Assembly (NCBI GenBank): GCA_022828595.1
Contig: JAKGHH010000003.1
Span: 106,601,583-106,665,582, forward strand
Direction: 5' to 3'
DNA length: 64,000 nucleotides
Source: Nelumbo lutea
Lineage: Eukaryota; Streptophyta; Magnoliopsida; Proteales; Nelumbonaceae
This document shows, piece by piece, positions 43,807 through 54,200 of the stretch. The first letter of the stretch is position 1; the number at the start of each line of letters is the position of its first letter. The position numbers were made by a program, and so were the translations under genes. The notes beneath the pieces were generated by a model. That model was not told the origin of the DNA. It worked only from the letters and a program-made list of their open reading frames with translations, and did no database searches.

Positions 43807-44155
43807 TGAAGATGATCAAGACTGCTATCAGTCTTGGAATTTCAGGTTCGAACAGAAGAGAAAGTGAGGAAGAAAGAGGAGAAAGATTAGTGAGAGAGCA
43901 GTAGAACACATGTTTGAAAGGAAGGACAAATTCTGAATTAATCTGCCACCGCCACGTCAACTTAATATTTATATGTTATGCTAGTTACAGGAAAGGACAC
44001 ATCTGCCCTTGGTGTTTACATCATAACACTTAACAATATAAAACTGAAAAATAAATAACTAGAATAATAGAAAAACATAACAAATAGACTAGGTACATTC
44101 TACCCTACGGACAGAGTGGCCCCACAGCTGTGGGGTCCACATCAGTTTCTCTACA
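43807..44155 (-). repeat. Copia D 5' LTR
   Basis: 349 bases. Carries a small insertion (ACAGAGTGGCCCC, around 44111) that duplicates part of the neighbouring CCCACAGCTGTGGGG palindrome. Otherwise nearly identical to 39074-39410. Confidence 0.92.
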
Positions 44156-44160
44156 CTTTG

Positions 44161-45215
44161 TAATGTCATACTCTGGATTTAGCCTTGTTAAGAACTCAAA
44201 CACCTTGTTTCTCTCAACCAGTTTTCTGTAGGTCTCAGCATCATTAGTGGTGTCCTAGGTTACAACTTCTATCAAATCTATTTATTGCCATAAAGACTTT
44301 AGTGTTGAGAACTATACAGCTAATGGTTTCTCCCCCTGTCTCAAATTCTTCACATCACTTCTCAACTTGTAAGCCCTGGCCACATTTAATTTTTGGGAAT
44401 AGGTTTCAGCAACACTATCCCAAATTTCCTTTGTTGAATTCATCCACAAATAGTGCTGACTAATCTGTGGTTGCATTGAATTCACAAGCCACCCACTAAC
44501 AGTATAATTTTCTTGCATCCATTTTTCATATGATGGATCATCTTCCGGAGGAGCCTTTTTGCTCCCAGAGATAAAACCCCACTTGCCTCTACTACAAATA
44601 TGAATCTTTACTGATTGTGACCAAGTCAGATAATTAGTTCCATCCAGCTTGACTGTGGTCACAACCAATAGATAGTATAGAGGCTCCCGAAACTTGTCCG
44701 GATTCAGCAACATGCTTGTTTTGAAAGTCAGAGGAGTTCATCTTCTTAAACACTTCAAAAATGACTTCAAACAACTTCAAAAAACACCAAATGAAGACAG
44801 AACAAAAACTGTGTTTTGAGCCAACCTCTATGCAGCCGTCGTACCAGTAATTTGTGTCACACCCGGAAGCTGGGAGAAATGGAGAAAAATCAGTGGCTCC
44901 TTGTAGACTTCACAGAACACCAATCCACTTGATTCGATCTTCAAGAAGGAGAATGAGAAAGCCTTCAGTCATTGAGCGCCCAGGTCAAACTCCTTGTGGG
45001 GCCCACAATCAGATTTCTCCAAAAAATTAGGGTTTCGGGCAGCACACTTGGATCTGTCAAGGGGACGACAAAACCAATCCTCTTCTCTCCAGAAACCACT
45101 AACAACTGGGCTGAAATAGGTGTCTTTAACTATTCATACGATTCAGTTCTCCATACACATTGTGTATGGGAAAAAAAGGTGCAAAGGGGGAAAAAACGAG
45201 CTTGCTTTGATACCA
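44161..45215 (-). pseudogene. Copia B gag N-terminal part, leader and mutated PBS
   Basis: 44312-44713 (133 aa) encodes KLDGTNYLTWSQSVKIHICS, GKWGFISGSKKAPPEDDPSY and WLVNSMQPQISQHYLWMNS. Further gag to 44161 follows in broken frames (NRVFEFLTRL-like). The leader is 44740-45203. The PBS reads GCTTTGATACCA on + (45204-45215), one mismatch from the C element's. Confidence 0.85.
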
Positions 45216-45562
45216 AGAAGAAAAACAGCCTTTTGAGAAGAAATGACTGTTTAGAAAGATGCAAAAGTTCAAAAGAAAGTAGTAGAAATCAGAGTTCAAG
45301 AGGAGAGAAGAAGAAGAAGAAGGTGGCGGCAACTTGGGTTCAGAGAGAGAGATTTTCGAACATAATCTCTTCTCTTACACCCTTAATTCTATTTTATTAA
45401 GTTAAACTTTGGTAATTTACAGAGAAGCCACTAGTTGGGTAGAAAATTAAAAAGACATAACATAAGAAAGAATAATCCCAGATTAAGGCCCATTACAGTA
45501 AAGAACATAAAAGATAAAAAAGGATAAACAGCCTATGGGCCATTTAACCCATCTTCTCTACA
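45216..45562 (-). repeat. Copia B 5' LTR
   Basis: 347 bases. Minus-strand TGTAGAGAAGATGGG...TTTTTCTTCT directly adjoining the PBS; GATAC target duplication outside at 45563-45567. Confidence 0.9.
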
Positions 45563-47005
45563 GATACCATTGGAGTTATTCATTAAAGTTCCTGTTCCTA
45601 CACTCAACAAAATGGAGTGGAAGAAAGGAAGAACAAACATGCGGTTGAGGTTGCGAGGAGCCTCCTTTTTGCTTCCCATGTTCTTGTTAAGTTTTGGGGG
45701 GATGCTGTCCTTACAACTACATACTTGATAAATCGAATGCCTTCCTGGGTTCTGGGGTTTAAAACTCCCTTTAGCTTGCTTTTCCCAAATGAGGATCTCT
45801 TCTCTCTTCCTCTTAGAGTGTTTGGGTGCACTTGCTATGTTCATGTTCATAGTCATCAAAGACATGAGTTTGAGCTTAAAGCACACAAGTGTGTCTTTTT
45901 GGGATATGCCTCCACACATAAGGGATACTGCTGTTTTGATCCGGTTTGTGGCACTTGCTTTGTTTCCAGAGATGTGACATTTGCAAAGTCTGTTCCTTTC
46001 TTTGGTACATCTCCTGAGGGGGAGTATTCAGAGGAATTGTTTGCATTGTCACCATCTATTCCTCTTCCAATTCCCATTGAACCTTCTATGGAGTCTCCTC
46101 CAATCGAGTCCTCTATTGGTTCTTCTTCTCATGTTCTTGCTCCCCCTCCTCTTCCTACTCATCCTCCCACATTTCCTTCCTATCCTATTATCCAAAGGTG
46201 GTACTAGAGACAAAGGCTCAGAGACATGCAAGTTGTTTCCACGCTTTTAGATGTGCCTCTTGCTCCTCCCATCACTACTGAGGTAACAGGTCAGCCCTCT
46301 TCTACCACTTCGGATACCTTCCTTGACCTTGATCTCCTTATTGCCCTTTGCAAAGGCAAACGGAAATGTACAACTCATTGCATTTCCAAACACCTGTCCT
46401 ACAACCTTCTTTCCCCTTCCTACTATTCCTTGCCTCTGTTTCCACACACGTGACTCCCAGATCTGTCCTAGAAGCCTTGTCCAAACCATAATGGAGGGAT
46501 GCTATGATGACTGAACTAGATGCTTTGCATAAGAACAATACTTGGGAAATTGTGGATTTGGTTGAGGGAAAGGAACCAATTGGTTGTAAGTGGGTGTTCA
46601 CTATTAAGTATCATTCTGATGGTACTATTGAGAGATATAAGGCCCGTTTGGTTGCTAAAGGGTATACTTAGATGCATGGTTTTGACTACCTGGAAACTTT
46701 TGCCCCAGTAGCCAAGATGATTTCAGTTCGAGTTTTGCTATCTTTAGCTACTGCTTTTGATTGGCCTCTTCATCAGTTTGATGTAAAGAATGCTTTCTTG
46801 AACGGGGACCTACATGAAGAGGTCTATATGTCTTTACCTCCAAGGGTGTATGGGAAGGAGATGCAAGGAAAGGTCTATAAACTAAAGAAGTCCCTTTATG
46901 ACCTTAAGCAATCTCTTAGAGCTTGGGTACACAAATTTCAGGCTGCTCTTGTTGCTTTTGGGTACACACAGACTCAATCTGACCTTCTTCGTTTCTAAAA
47001 ACTCC
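45563..47005 (+). pseudogene. Copia A integrase C-terminal part, linker and RT N-terminal part
   Basis: Resumes copia A integrase after copia B: NGVEERKNKHAVEVARSLLF, YLINRMPSWVLGFKTPFSLL, FGCTCYVHVHSHQRHEFELK (45617-46207), a Pro-rich linker with KGKRKCTTHCISKHLSYNLL (46226-46453), then RT start segments with LDVKNAFLNG-like QFDVKNAFLNGDLHEEVYM (46672-46998). Several stops and frameshifts. It ends near 47005, just before where YVDD should be, at the junction with LINE L4. Confidence 0.88.
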
Positions 47006-47072
47006 CCCTATTCCAGAAGGCCTCGGGTTGCCCAAACTACTGCCATAAAAATTTTGTTTAATGACGCCTGCA

Positions 47073-47687
47073 TCAGGAGACTTTCCAATCCACTACTGGC
47101 TTGCTTCTGACTGCAGAACTTTTGGCCAGTTGTTCCCAATTTCTCCTTATGTCATCAAAAGTGTAGGAGGAGAACAAATCCAAGGATTTTACCCAACTTA
47201 TGGCCCTACATAAAATGCTTTCAAACACACAAGTTTGATCCCGCTCCTTGTCATTAAAGATTCTAGCATTTCGTTCCTCCCACACAGTCCACACCAAAGC
47301 AGCTCTGACACACCTCCACAAAACTCTTCCTCTTCTCTTTTGCCACCTAAAAGTTGTAGGATCAAAAAGATTGCAAATCTGCACCGGTTCTGTCCACTTG
47401 CACCCAAAAAGATCAAAAAGCTTTTCCCAAAGGCCTACAACAAAAGGGCAAATGATTAGTAAATTGTAGCAACTTTCCTCGTTTGCTTTGCAAAGGGTGC
47501 ACCAGTTAGGAGAGATACAGAGACTAGGTCTTCTTTTTTTGCAAAACATCCAAATTGTTGATTTTCCCAAGGGAGACTTCCCAACAAAGGGCTCCAACTT
47601 TAGGAGGGACAGGTTTGGACCAAACTTCCTTGCTATGAAAAGGTTGAGGCAAAGGAGAGGAGCACAAGGAAGCAAAGAAGGAAGCAC
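47073..47687 (-). pseudogene. L4 LINE zf-RVT region (204-aa open piece)
   Basis: Contains the zinc-binding module SPNWCTLCKANEESCYNLLI plus FGCKW and WQKRRGRVLWRCVRAALVW, followed by the WEERNARIFNDKERD helix typical of plant L1 ORF2 C-termini. The N-terminal methionine is internal to the LINE reading and not a true start. Confidence 0.85.
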
Positions 47688-47784
47688 AAGAAAAGGAACC
47701 CGAAGGTAAAGGCTTCCAAATACGGGAATCTACAGAAGGAGGGTCTAAGCAAACGAAATCAATGGTTTAAAGGAGCAAAGCAAC

Positions 47785-49647
47785 CTAGTCAAGCTCGGAA
47801 TCTCTCAAGTCTCTTCTAAAGCCCAAATTCCAGTTTATGCCAGAAGAAGAGGAAGAGGATACAAACCTTTGAATTGGCTCGTTTTTGAAACACGAGATGG
47901 AATACAAGGAAGGAAAGAGGTCCTTGAGGGCACAGTCAACAATCCAAACATCCTCCCAAAACAAAACCCTATCTCTAGTACTAGCATCATACCTAATCAG
48001 GTTCAAGAAAACGGGAAGAATACTATGAATAGCCTTCCATGGGTATTTTAGCGTAGCACGCCGAGATACACCAGCATCCCATCCGTTGTCTGTCGCACCA
48101 TGCACACTCCTTACCAATTTATGCCAAAGCCTCTCCCTTTCTAGAGGCCACCTCCACAACCATTTACCTAGTAATGCTGTATTTTTCTTCCTTAGATTGC
48201 CTAATCCCATACCCCCCTGCTCCTTCCTCCTACATACTATTTCCCACCTAACCACATGATCCTTCCTCCCTTCCCCTGATTCCCATAAGAAATCCCTCAT
48301 GACTTTCTCTACCTCCAAAATCACCTTTTGTGGCATTCTAAAGACGGAAAGAAGGTGAGTTGGCAAGTTCACAAGAGTAGCTCTAATTAAAGTGATCCGA
48401 CCTCCGAGGGAAATGTAGTTTCTCTTCCAAATTGTTAGCTTTTTTGTGCATTTTTCTACAATTGAATTCCAAAATCTTCCTTCTCTTGGATTATCTCCTA
48501 GAGGCATATCTAAGTACTTCAAGGGCCAACTAGATATAAGGCATCGTAAGGACTCTGCTACCTCAACCAACTTCTCCATCTCCAAATTTACCCCGACTAC
48601 ACATCTCTTTTCAAAATTGACCTTCATCTTTGACACACATTCAAACAACTTTATTACTCCGTTCAAATTTCTAGCCTTTGAGGGATCTCCAGACTCACAA
48701 AAAATTATTGTATCATCCACAAATTGCAAGTGTGACACCACAATACCCCCTCTTCCTACCCTCCATCCTCTAAACATATCCAACCCATCAGCTCTCGAAA
48801 TGAGCCTACTAAACACATCGGCTACTAAGGTGAAAAGGAAAGGAGAAAGAGGATCCCCTTGTCTCAGCCCTCTAGCGGCTGGAAAGAAGTCTCTAACCCT
48901 TCGTTAACTAAAACTGAAAAACGATAAGTTTTTAAACAAGCCTCAGTCCAGCTACACCACTTCTCTCCAAACCCAAAATTCCTCAGGGATTCCAATAGAA
49001 AAGACCAATCGACCATGTCATATGCTTTCTCCAAGTCCAGTTTACATACAAAACCTTTCTTCCCCCTTCTCTTGAAGCCCTCCACACATTCATTTGCTAT
49101 CAAGATTTGATCTATGATTTGTCTTCCTTGAATAAAGGCCCCTTGTGATTGGCTTATTAAAGTTGGCAGGGCTGATTTTAACCTTAAAGACAACACTTTG
49201 GCCAAAATTTTTGTAAATGCTAGTCACTAGACTGATGGGTCTAAAGTCTTTCGGTTGAACAACCTCTCCTTTTTTAGGGATCAAAGCCAGGAAGGTGGAA
49301 TTGATTCCTGGACTTATAAAGCGAGTCTCCGCAAACTCCTCAAATACTGCCAACAAATCTGACTTGATGATATCCCAACAATCCTAAAAGAAAGCCATAA
49401 TGAGACCGTTAGGTCCAGGAGCTTTAGATCTATCCATTGAAAACACCACTCCCTTTATTTCTTCCAATTCAAAATCCTTTTCCAACTGATTTGCGACCTC
49501 TGAGTCCAAACTAGGCCACTCTAACCCATCCACTCTAAGCCTCACATCCCCCTGTCTTTTGTAAACTGCCCTGAAATGATTTGTGAAGACATTAGCAATC
49601 TCCTCTTGATCATCCACAACTTTGCCATTGATCTCTAACTTTTCCAC
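47785..49647 (-). pseudogene. L4 LINE reverse transcriptase region
   Basis: Three open pieces in different frames: 49384-49647 (SMDRSKAPGPNGL), 48864-49205 (ISQSQGAFIQGRQIIDQILI, CKLDLEKAYDMVDWSFL) and 47785-48816 (343 aa, SHLQFVDDTIIFCESG, KYLDMPLGDNP and the thumb GRITLIRATLVNLPTH). The catalytic box reads FVDDT instead of FADDT. The RT is intact in outline but frameshifted near 48870 and 49210. Confidence 0.88.
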
Positions 49648-49653
49648 GAAATT

Positions 49654-50778
49654 TTATCTTCTTCTTCCATAAGCGGTTGCATGGAAAAATTTAGTATTAC
49701 CATCCCCTTCCTTAATCCATTGATGTCTTGATTTTTGTCTCCAACACATCTCTTCCCTTAGCACTATCTCTTCCAACTCCTTAAGAGTCCATCTTAAGGT
49801 CATTTCTTCTTCTGAGAGAGAGTTGTGCCCTTTTTCATCCAAAAATTCAATCTGGGAAGTAACACTTAATTTCTTCTCCTCCACTCTCCCAAAATGCTCC
49901 TTGTTCCACCCTTTAATTTTACCTTTTAGCCTTTGAATTTTCCTGTGAAATTTGACACCCCTCCCAAGGGTACCCACCACTTCTTTACCCCACCACTCTT
50001 TAACCTCAAGGGTAAAGTTTGGATGTGTTAACCACATATTTTCAAATCTGAAGGGTTTAGGCCCACTCAGGAAATTCCTAGTTCTAATGCTTATCGGCCA
50101 ATGATCTGAGGTGACTCCTAGCATGGCCCTAGCTGCCAGACCTAACCAATGTTTTCCCCAATCTGAACTAAAGATGAACCTATCCAGCTTAGAGCATCTC
50201 GGGTTAGATTGTAGGTTGGACCAAGTGAAGACAGCTTGTTGGAGGGGGATTTCTAACAAACCACACTCATTAATAAACTCATTGAATCTCCTCATGCTAA
50301 TTGTGATCGCTTGATTGGGGTTATTGGTCTCATTTGTAATTCTAATCATGCTAAAATCCCCACCTAAACACCACGGACCCTCCCACAGACCCCATATATC
50401 ATAGAGCTCTTCCCACTATTCGCTTCTCTCTCCATATCTATTCGGGTCATAGACGTTCGTAATCACCCAAGTAAACTCTTCTCCCACACCCTTAAATTTC
50501 AATGAAACCATAAACCAACTTATTAGCTCTTCCATAGGCTCCACCACCTCTTTCCTCCACAAAGTTACAATACCTCCTGAAGCCCCGCAAGACGGCAGAA
50601 AAGACCACCCTACACCTCTAGAGCACCACACACTTCTTACCCATTTCCTATTCCAAACTGCCACTTTTGTTTCTTGAAGCAAGACTATATCCAGGTTTTC
50701 TTTTCTAATCAAATCCTTTATTACACTCCTTTTCCTAGCACTGCCCAACCCTCTGACATTCCAACTCAGAATCTTCAT
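49654..50778 (-). pseudogene. L4 LINE ORF2 start: APE-like endonuclease
   Basis: Begins MKILSWNVRGLGSARKRSVI with the catalytic-region motif LLQETK, then NVYDPN in the first piece (50416-50778). A stop near 50416 is followed by 49654-50349 (231 aa) with RFNEFINECGLLEIPLQQAV, FTWSN, and the C-terminal TSDHWPISI motif, then QWIKEGDGNTKFFHATAYGR before the RT. The start codon fits the family, with ORF1 ending upstream at about 50817. Confidence 0.9.
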
Positions 50779-50816
50779 TGGCTTACTTAAATTTCCCCCC
50801 TAGACACCACCCTCCC

Positions 50817-52985
50817 TTACTTGGTTCCTTTCCTTCTTTCCCCCTTGGCACTGAACTCTAAGTCTGCTGCAACATCTGATTTTAATCTTTCTACCTCCGA
50901 AAGCTTCCTCTTTCTTGGACGACTTTTTTCCTTCTTTCCCTTCTTTTTGGAATACTCTATAACACTCACTACTTCTTTCAGTTTCAGTCCCATCTCTTTA
51001 GCCACTAGATTCATCGGTTGCTTCCCCTTTCTCAAACCCTCTTTCCTTTCATCCCCTTTTCTTTGGCTAGCCTCCTGTAGATTCAAGTCTTCCTCAGTGT
51101 AACCATCTTCTGCCTCTCTCCTAGTCAGCTCCTCAAAGGAATCGTAGACTAAATCCCAGATTTTATCACCTTCTGCCTTCCATTCAACCTCCATACACCC
51201 TCCATTAAACCCTTCTTCCTTATCTCTAATCAGAACCTACTGGAATGTGGCAGACAATGGAAGGGACTGGATGAAATCTGTTGCACTCACAGAAGACTCA
51301 TTAGTATTCTTAAAATCAAATACTAACATACCTGGAGAGGAGAGTTTTGATGATGGACTACTATAGAAGGTTTTTATCTTGGGACCAGACCTACAAAAAC
51401 CAGTTTCCAGAGGTACGGTGTTAGACTGAGGTTAAAAGGGTGGCTGAACTTGAGAAGTTGACTCCCCCTTACTGGATATACCCCTGCTTTGCTTATAAGA
51501 ACAGTTAGAAACCAAAACTGCACCACCCTGCACCTGTTGAGACCTCGAGATAGCTTCCGGATCCCCCAAGCAGTGTCCAATACCTAGGCTGGTTGGCATC
51601 TCTTCTTCCCTACCCACCTTTGAGTCGGCTTCAGAGGAGATGATAATAGTCTCACCGTCATCTTTTTTGCCTTCGTCTTCCTCCAAGAAAAGCCGCTGTG
51701 TCGAAACTTTCATCCCCTTGAAACCCAAGGGATTTCTCTGGCCGAACACTCCCAATACTTAAAGTTTTAGATTCATCAAACTCAGAATCATCCTCACTGA
51801 GTTCCAGAAGATCGTCCATGTCTGCTACACCCCTTGTTAAACCAGCTCTTTTGTTTCTTGGATTATGTCTTTCCGGTGAGCCCAGCTCTGGCACTGACAC
51901 AGGTCTCCACTGCAACGAATTGAAACTCCCAGAACCTCCCCTCCCTGCGTCCCTTGGAATCGGAGAAGATGATGGACCAAATTTAGTGTCCATCAGACCC
52001 TTTAAGTGATCCACGTGACCACTCAAGTGGTCACGACTTAAAATTAAAAGAGCTGACTGGGCCAGGCCCAAACACACCTTTAGGGGCCTGTTGAGAATCA
52101 GCTATTGGTGTAACTCGGCCCACCCCAACTGCCCTCTTATGGGCTGCAGTAAAACTCTTTTTAGGCCCATTAGCCCAACTCTCCCTGCGGCTAAGATAAG
52201 TTATACTTGTGCCCACGTGGCCCTCTTCTCTTACCACCTTACCCCCTTGCTTTTTTAAAGAAAGTTTCAGTCCTTTCTCTCCACCTTGACTAGAACCCCT
52301 CTTATTTGGTGAAACCTGTCAAGTAGTCTTCTCCCTACCTCCTCTTTCCGTCAAAACATGAATATAAGACCTGTAGCTTACCTCCTTTTCCTCTTCTCCT
52401 AATGGCTCTTTCCCCTTGGTTGCTAGAAACTTTCCTTTAGAGATATCCTTTCCCAAGAATACCATTTTAGTGTAAATGTCAGCCAGATTTGAATACACCA
52501 ATCCCTTACTTCCACATAGCCTTCCTTCTTCAACTTCTCATCCTCCTTCCTTCTCCCCTCACTCCACAAGGCAACTTCAATGGCTGTAACCAGCCAGGCT
52601 ACATAGAACACACTCCATCAACCATCAGTTTTACTGAACGAGGGATATCTTCCAGATGCACATTACTCAAGCAAATTGCAGCTGAATGGAGGTCTTCCAC
52701 AAAGGAAACTTCCAGTCTTGCCTTGCACAGAGCAGCTATAGAACCAAACACCTCTGAGGTCCAAAGATGAAACAACCGACCCAAAATCCTTACTATTACT
52801 TTGTCCCTTGCATGCAGATCCTTAGAGTTTGAATGAGGTGTCCATTTTGTGATAGATACAGAAGCTGAGTTCAATTTACAACACAAAGCACAGAGTTGTA
52901 ACTCCTCTCCAACTACCTCAAGTAAGGCCTTACAAGACTCAAAGGGGGTTAAGGACCTACTTCTACTCCTATAGACCTGAATCAT
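50817..52985 (-). pseudogene. L4 LINE ORF1 remnants
   Basis: 52599-52985 (128 aa) has the LINE ORF1 N-domain-like stretch GRLFHLWTSEVFGSIAALCK and VHLEDIPRSVKLMV (DUF4283 class). 50817-51194 (125 aa) is a Lys/Glu-rich C-terminus (KKKGKKEKSRPRKRKLSEVE). Between them several short frames, including 51658-52077, follow with stops. Its job in active elements is to coat the element RNA. Confidence 0.65.
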
Positions 52986-52988
52986 AAG

Positions 52989-53739
52989 TTGTCAGCTACT
53001 GAAGGTGAACTATTGCCTGATAAGGGAGTGTTCCAGAGACTGTTTGGGAAGTTATTATTACCTTTGTATGACTCGGCCAGATATTTCCTATGTAGTTAGT
53101 GTAATTAGCCAGTTTATGCATTCTCCCAGAGATACACATTTAGCAGCTGCTGAGAGGGTTTTGTGCCACCTAAAAGGGACTCCAGGGAAAGGTATCTTGT
53201 TTACTAAGCATGGTCACATGAAGTTGGAAGCATACACCGATGCTGATTGGGCCAAATGTATTGATGATAGGAGACCCACTTCAGGTTATTGTGCTATGGT
53301 AGCAGGGAACATTGTATCATGGGGGAGTAAGAAGTAGTCTATAGTGGCAAGATCCTTAGCTGAAGTGGAGTACAGGGTAATGGCACATGGAGTTTCTGAA
53401 CTTTTGTGGTTGTGATCACTTTTAGAAGAACTGGGTATAGACTGTGAGAAGCCAATGATGTTATATTGTGACAACCAGGCTGCTATCAACATTGCACATA
53501 ATCCTGTTCAATATGACAGAACTAAGCACATTGAAGTTGACAGACATTTTATACAAGAGAGAGTTGCCTCAGGAGAAGTTTGCCTACCATTTGTTGCTTC
53601 TGAAGAACAATTGGCTGATGTTTTGACAAAAGGTGTTCCTAAAGGAAAGCTGGTTCACTATATAAGCAAGCTGGGCATGATCGATATCTATGCTCAGCTT
53701 GAGGGGGAGTGTAGAGAGACTGGGCCGAATGGGTCCTAG
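52989..53739 (+). pseudogene. Copia A RT C-terminus and RNase H
   Basis: Resumes after L4 at HKLSATEGELLPDKGVFQ, then YLCMTRPDISYVVSVISQFM, AYTDADWAKCIDDRRPTSGY (53005-53337), a stop, and 53455-53739 with MMLYCDNQAAINIAHNPVQY, TKHIEVDRHFIQERVASGEV and KLGMIDIYAQLEGECRE, which runs into the 3' LTR. Two in-frame stops and a frameshift break the RNase H. Confidence 0.88.
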
Positions 53740-54042
53740 TCCTTTAGTGTCATTTTTATTAGTTCCTTCTTGTTATGTTTTCTTTTTGGGCCTTTAGCTT
53801 TTGTTTTGTTTTTTAAGTGTATTGCTGATGTGGACGCCTACTTAAGGGCCTTATTGTAAATTATGTAACTTAAGTAAGTTTAATAAAAGATTAGAGTTGG
53901 GGGAAGAGGAGATTATCAAACTCCTCCTTTCTTTCTCCTTTCTTCTCCATTTTTCTTTCTTCTTCTTGTTGTCTTCCTCTTCTTCCTTCTTTCTGCTCTA
54001 ATCTAAATATTTCTGCTAATTTTATTGGTCTGAGTCACATCT
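53710..54042 (+). repeat. Copia A 3' LTR
   Basis: 333 bases, TGTAGAGAGACTGGG...AGTCACATCT, preceded by the polypurine tract GAGGGGGAG (53701-53709) and followed by GATCC (54043-54047). It lacks a stretch of about 12 bases present near 32067 in the 5' LTR. Confidence 0.9.
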
Positions 54043-54047
54043 GATCC

Positions 54048-54200
54048 TTGTGTTATTTATATTCCACTATTGCATGGATCTGGAATCAGTTGCATCTGGT
54101 TTCATTTTAAATTCATCTACATATGCCCATAGGCCCTAACTTCTACTTCTAAATGGCAAAGCTCAAGTCATCATATTTAATAGAAGATAATTTCACTCTT
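54048..54200 (-). pseudogene. Copia gag relic E, N-terminal part
   Basis: The minus strand reads like a worn copia gag N-terminus (YGHM, NQMQLIPDPCNSGI, then ITQ and IISWIL when joined across copia A). Stops are frequent and the right border is approximate. Support comes mainly from position: it continues the gag found at 31338-31977 once copia A and one GATCC are removed. Confidence 0.5.

Larger units (their letters stand above)
39074..44155 (-). mobile_element. Ty1/copia element D, innermost and youngest; gag missing
   Basis: A 5,082-base minus-strand element. LTRs are 39074-39410 and 43807-44155, about nine substitutions (2.6%) plus a 3-bp and a 12-13-bp indel. Perfect 5-bp target duplication CTTTG. 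PBS 43795-43806 (GCTCTAATACCA on +, one change from the usual) and PPT CTCCCCCTC at 39411. LTR ends are canonical TG...CA. It encodes protease, integrase, RT and RNase H with few breaks. No gag core or zinc knuckle precedes the protease; 42906-43794 is non-coding. It belongs to a different family from A, B and C. Confidence 0.93.
34730..45562 (-). mobile_element. Ty1/copia element B, nested in A and host of D
   Basis: Minus-strand element with LTRs 34730-35073 and 45216-45562 (about 18 substitutions and one 3-bp indel, 5%), target duplication GATAC, a mutated PBS at 45204-45215 (GCTTTGATACCA on +) and a PPT at 35074. Coding order on the minus strand: gag, zinc knuckle, a duplicated protease site, integrase, RT, RNase H. 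Copia D is inserted in gag at CTTTG (39069-39073 and 44156-44160). Frame breaks occur in every domain. Confidence 0.93.
47006..52988 (-). mobile_element. LINE L4, minus strand, replacing part of copia A RT
   Basis: A nearly complete L1-type LINE read right to left: ORF1 remnants (52985 to 50817), ORF2 endonuclease (from 50778), RT, zf-RVT and the first residues of RNase H (NFYGSSLGNPRPSGI near 47010-47060). It stops there, without the rest of RNase H, 3' UTR or A-tail. The copia A segment between the RT FFVSKNS region and HKLSA, about 100 codons including YVDD, is missing. No target duplication is seen. This is not a standard LINE insertion and suggests deletion or recombination at the site. 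Confidence 0.85.
31978..54042 (+). mobile_element. Ty1/copia element A, host of the right nest
   Basis: 5' LTR 31978-32331, PBS 32332-32343, gag, protease, pre-integrase and integrase core to 34729, continuation of integrase and RT at 45563 to about 47005, RT/RNase H tail from about 52990 to 53739, polypurine tract 53701-53709 and 3' LTR 53710-54042. It is flanked by GATCC on both sides. Copia B splits it at the GATAC duplication in integrase, and LINE L4 replaces the part of RT carrying the YVDD box. Its native length without the inserts would be near 5 kb. LTRs differ at roughly 18 positions plus indels. All ORFs are broken. Confidence 0.93.
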
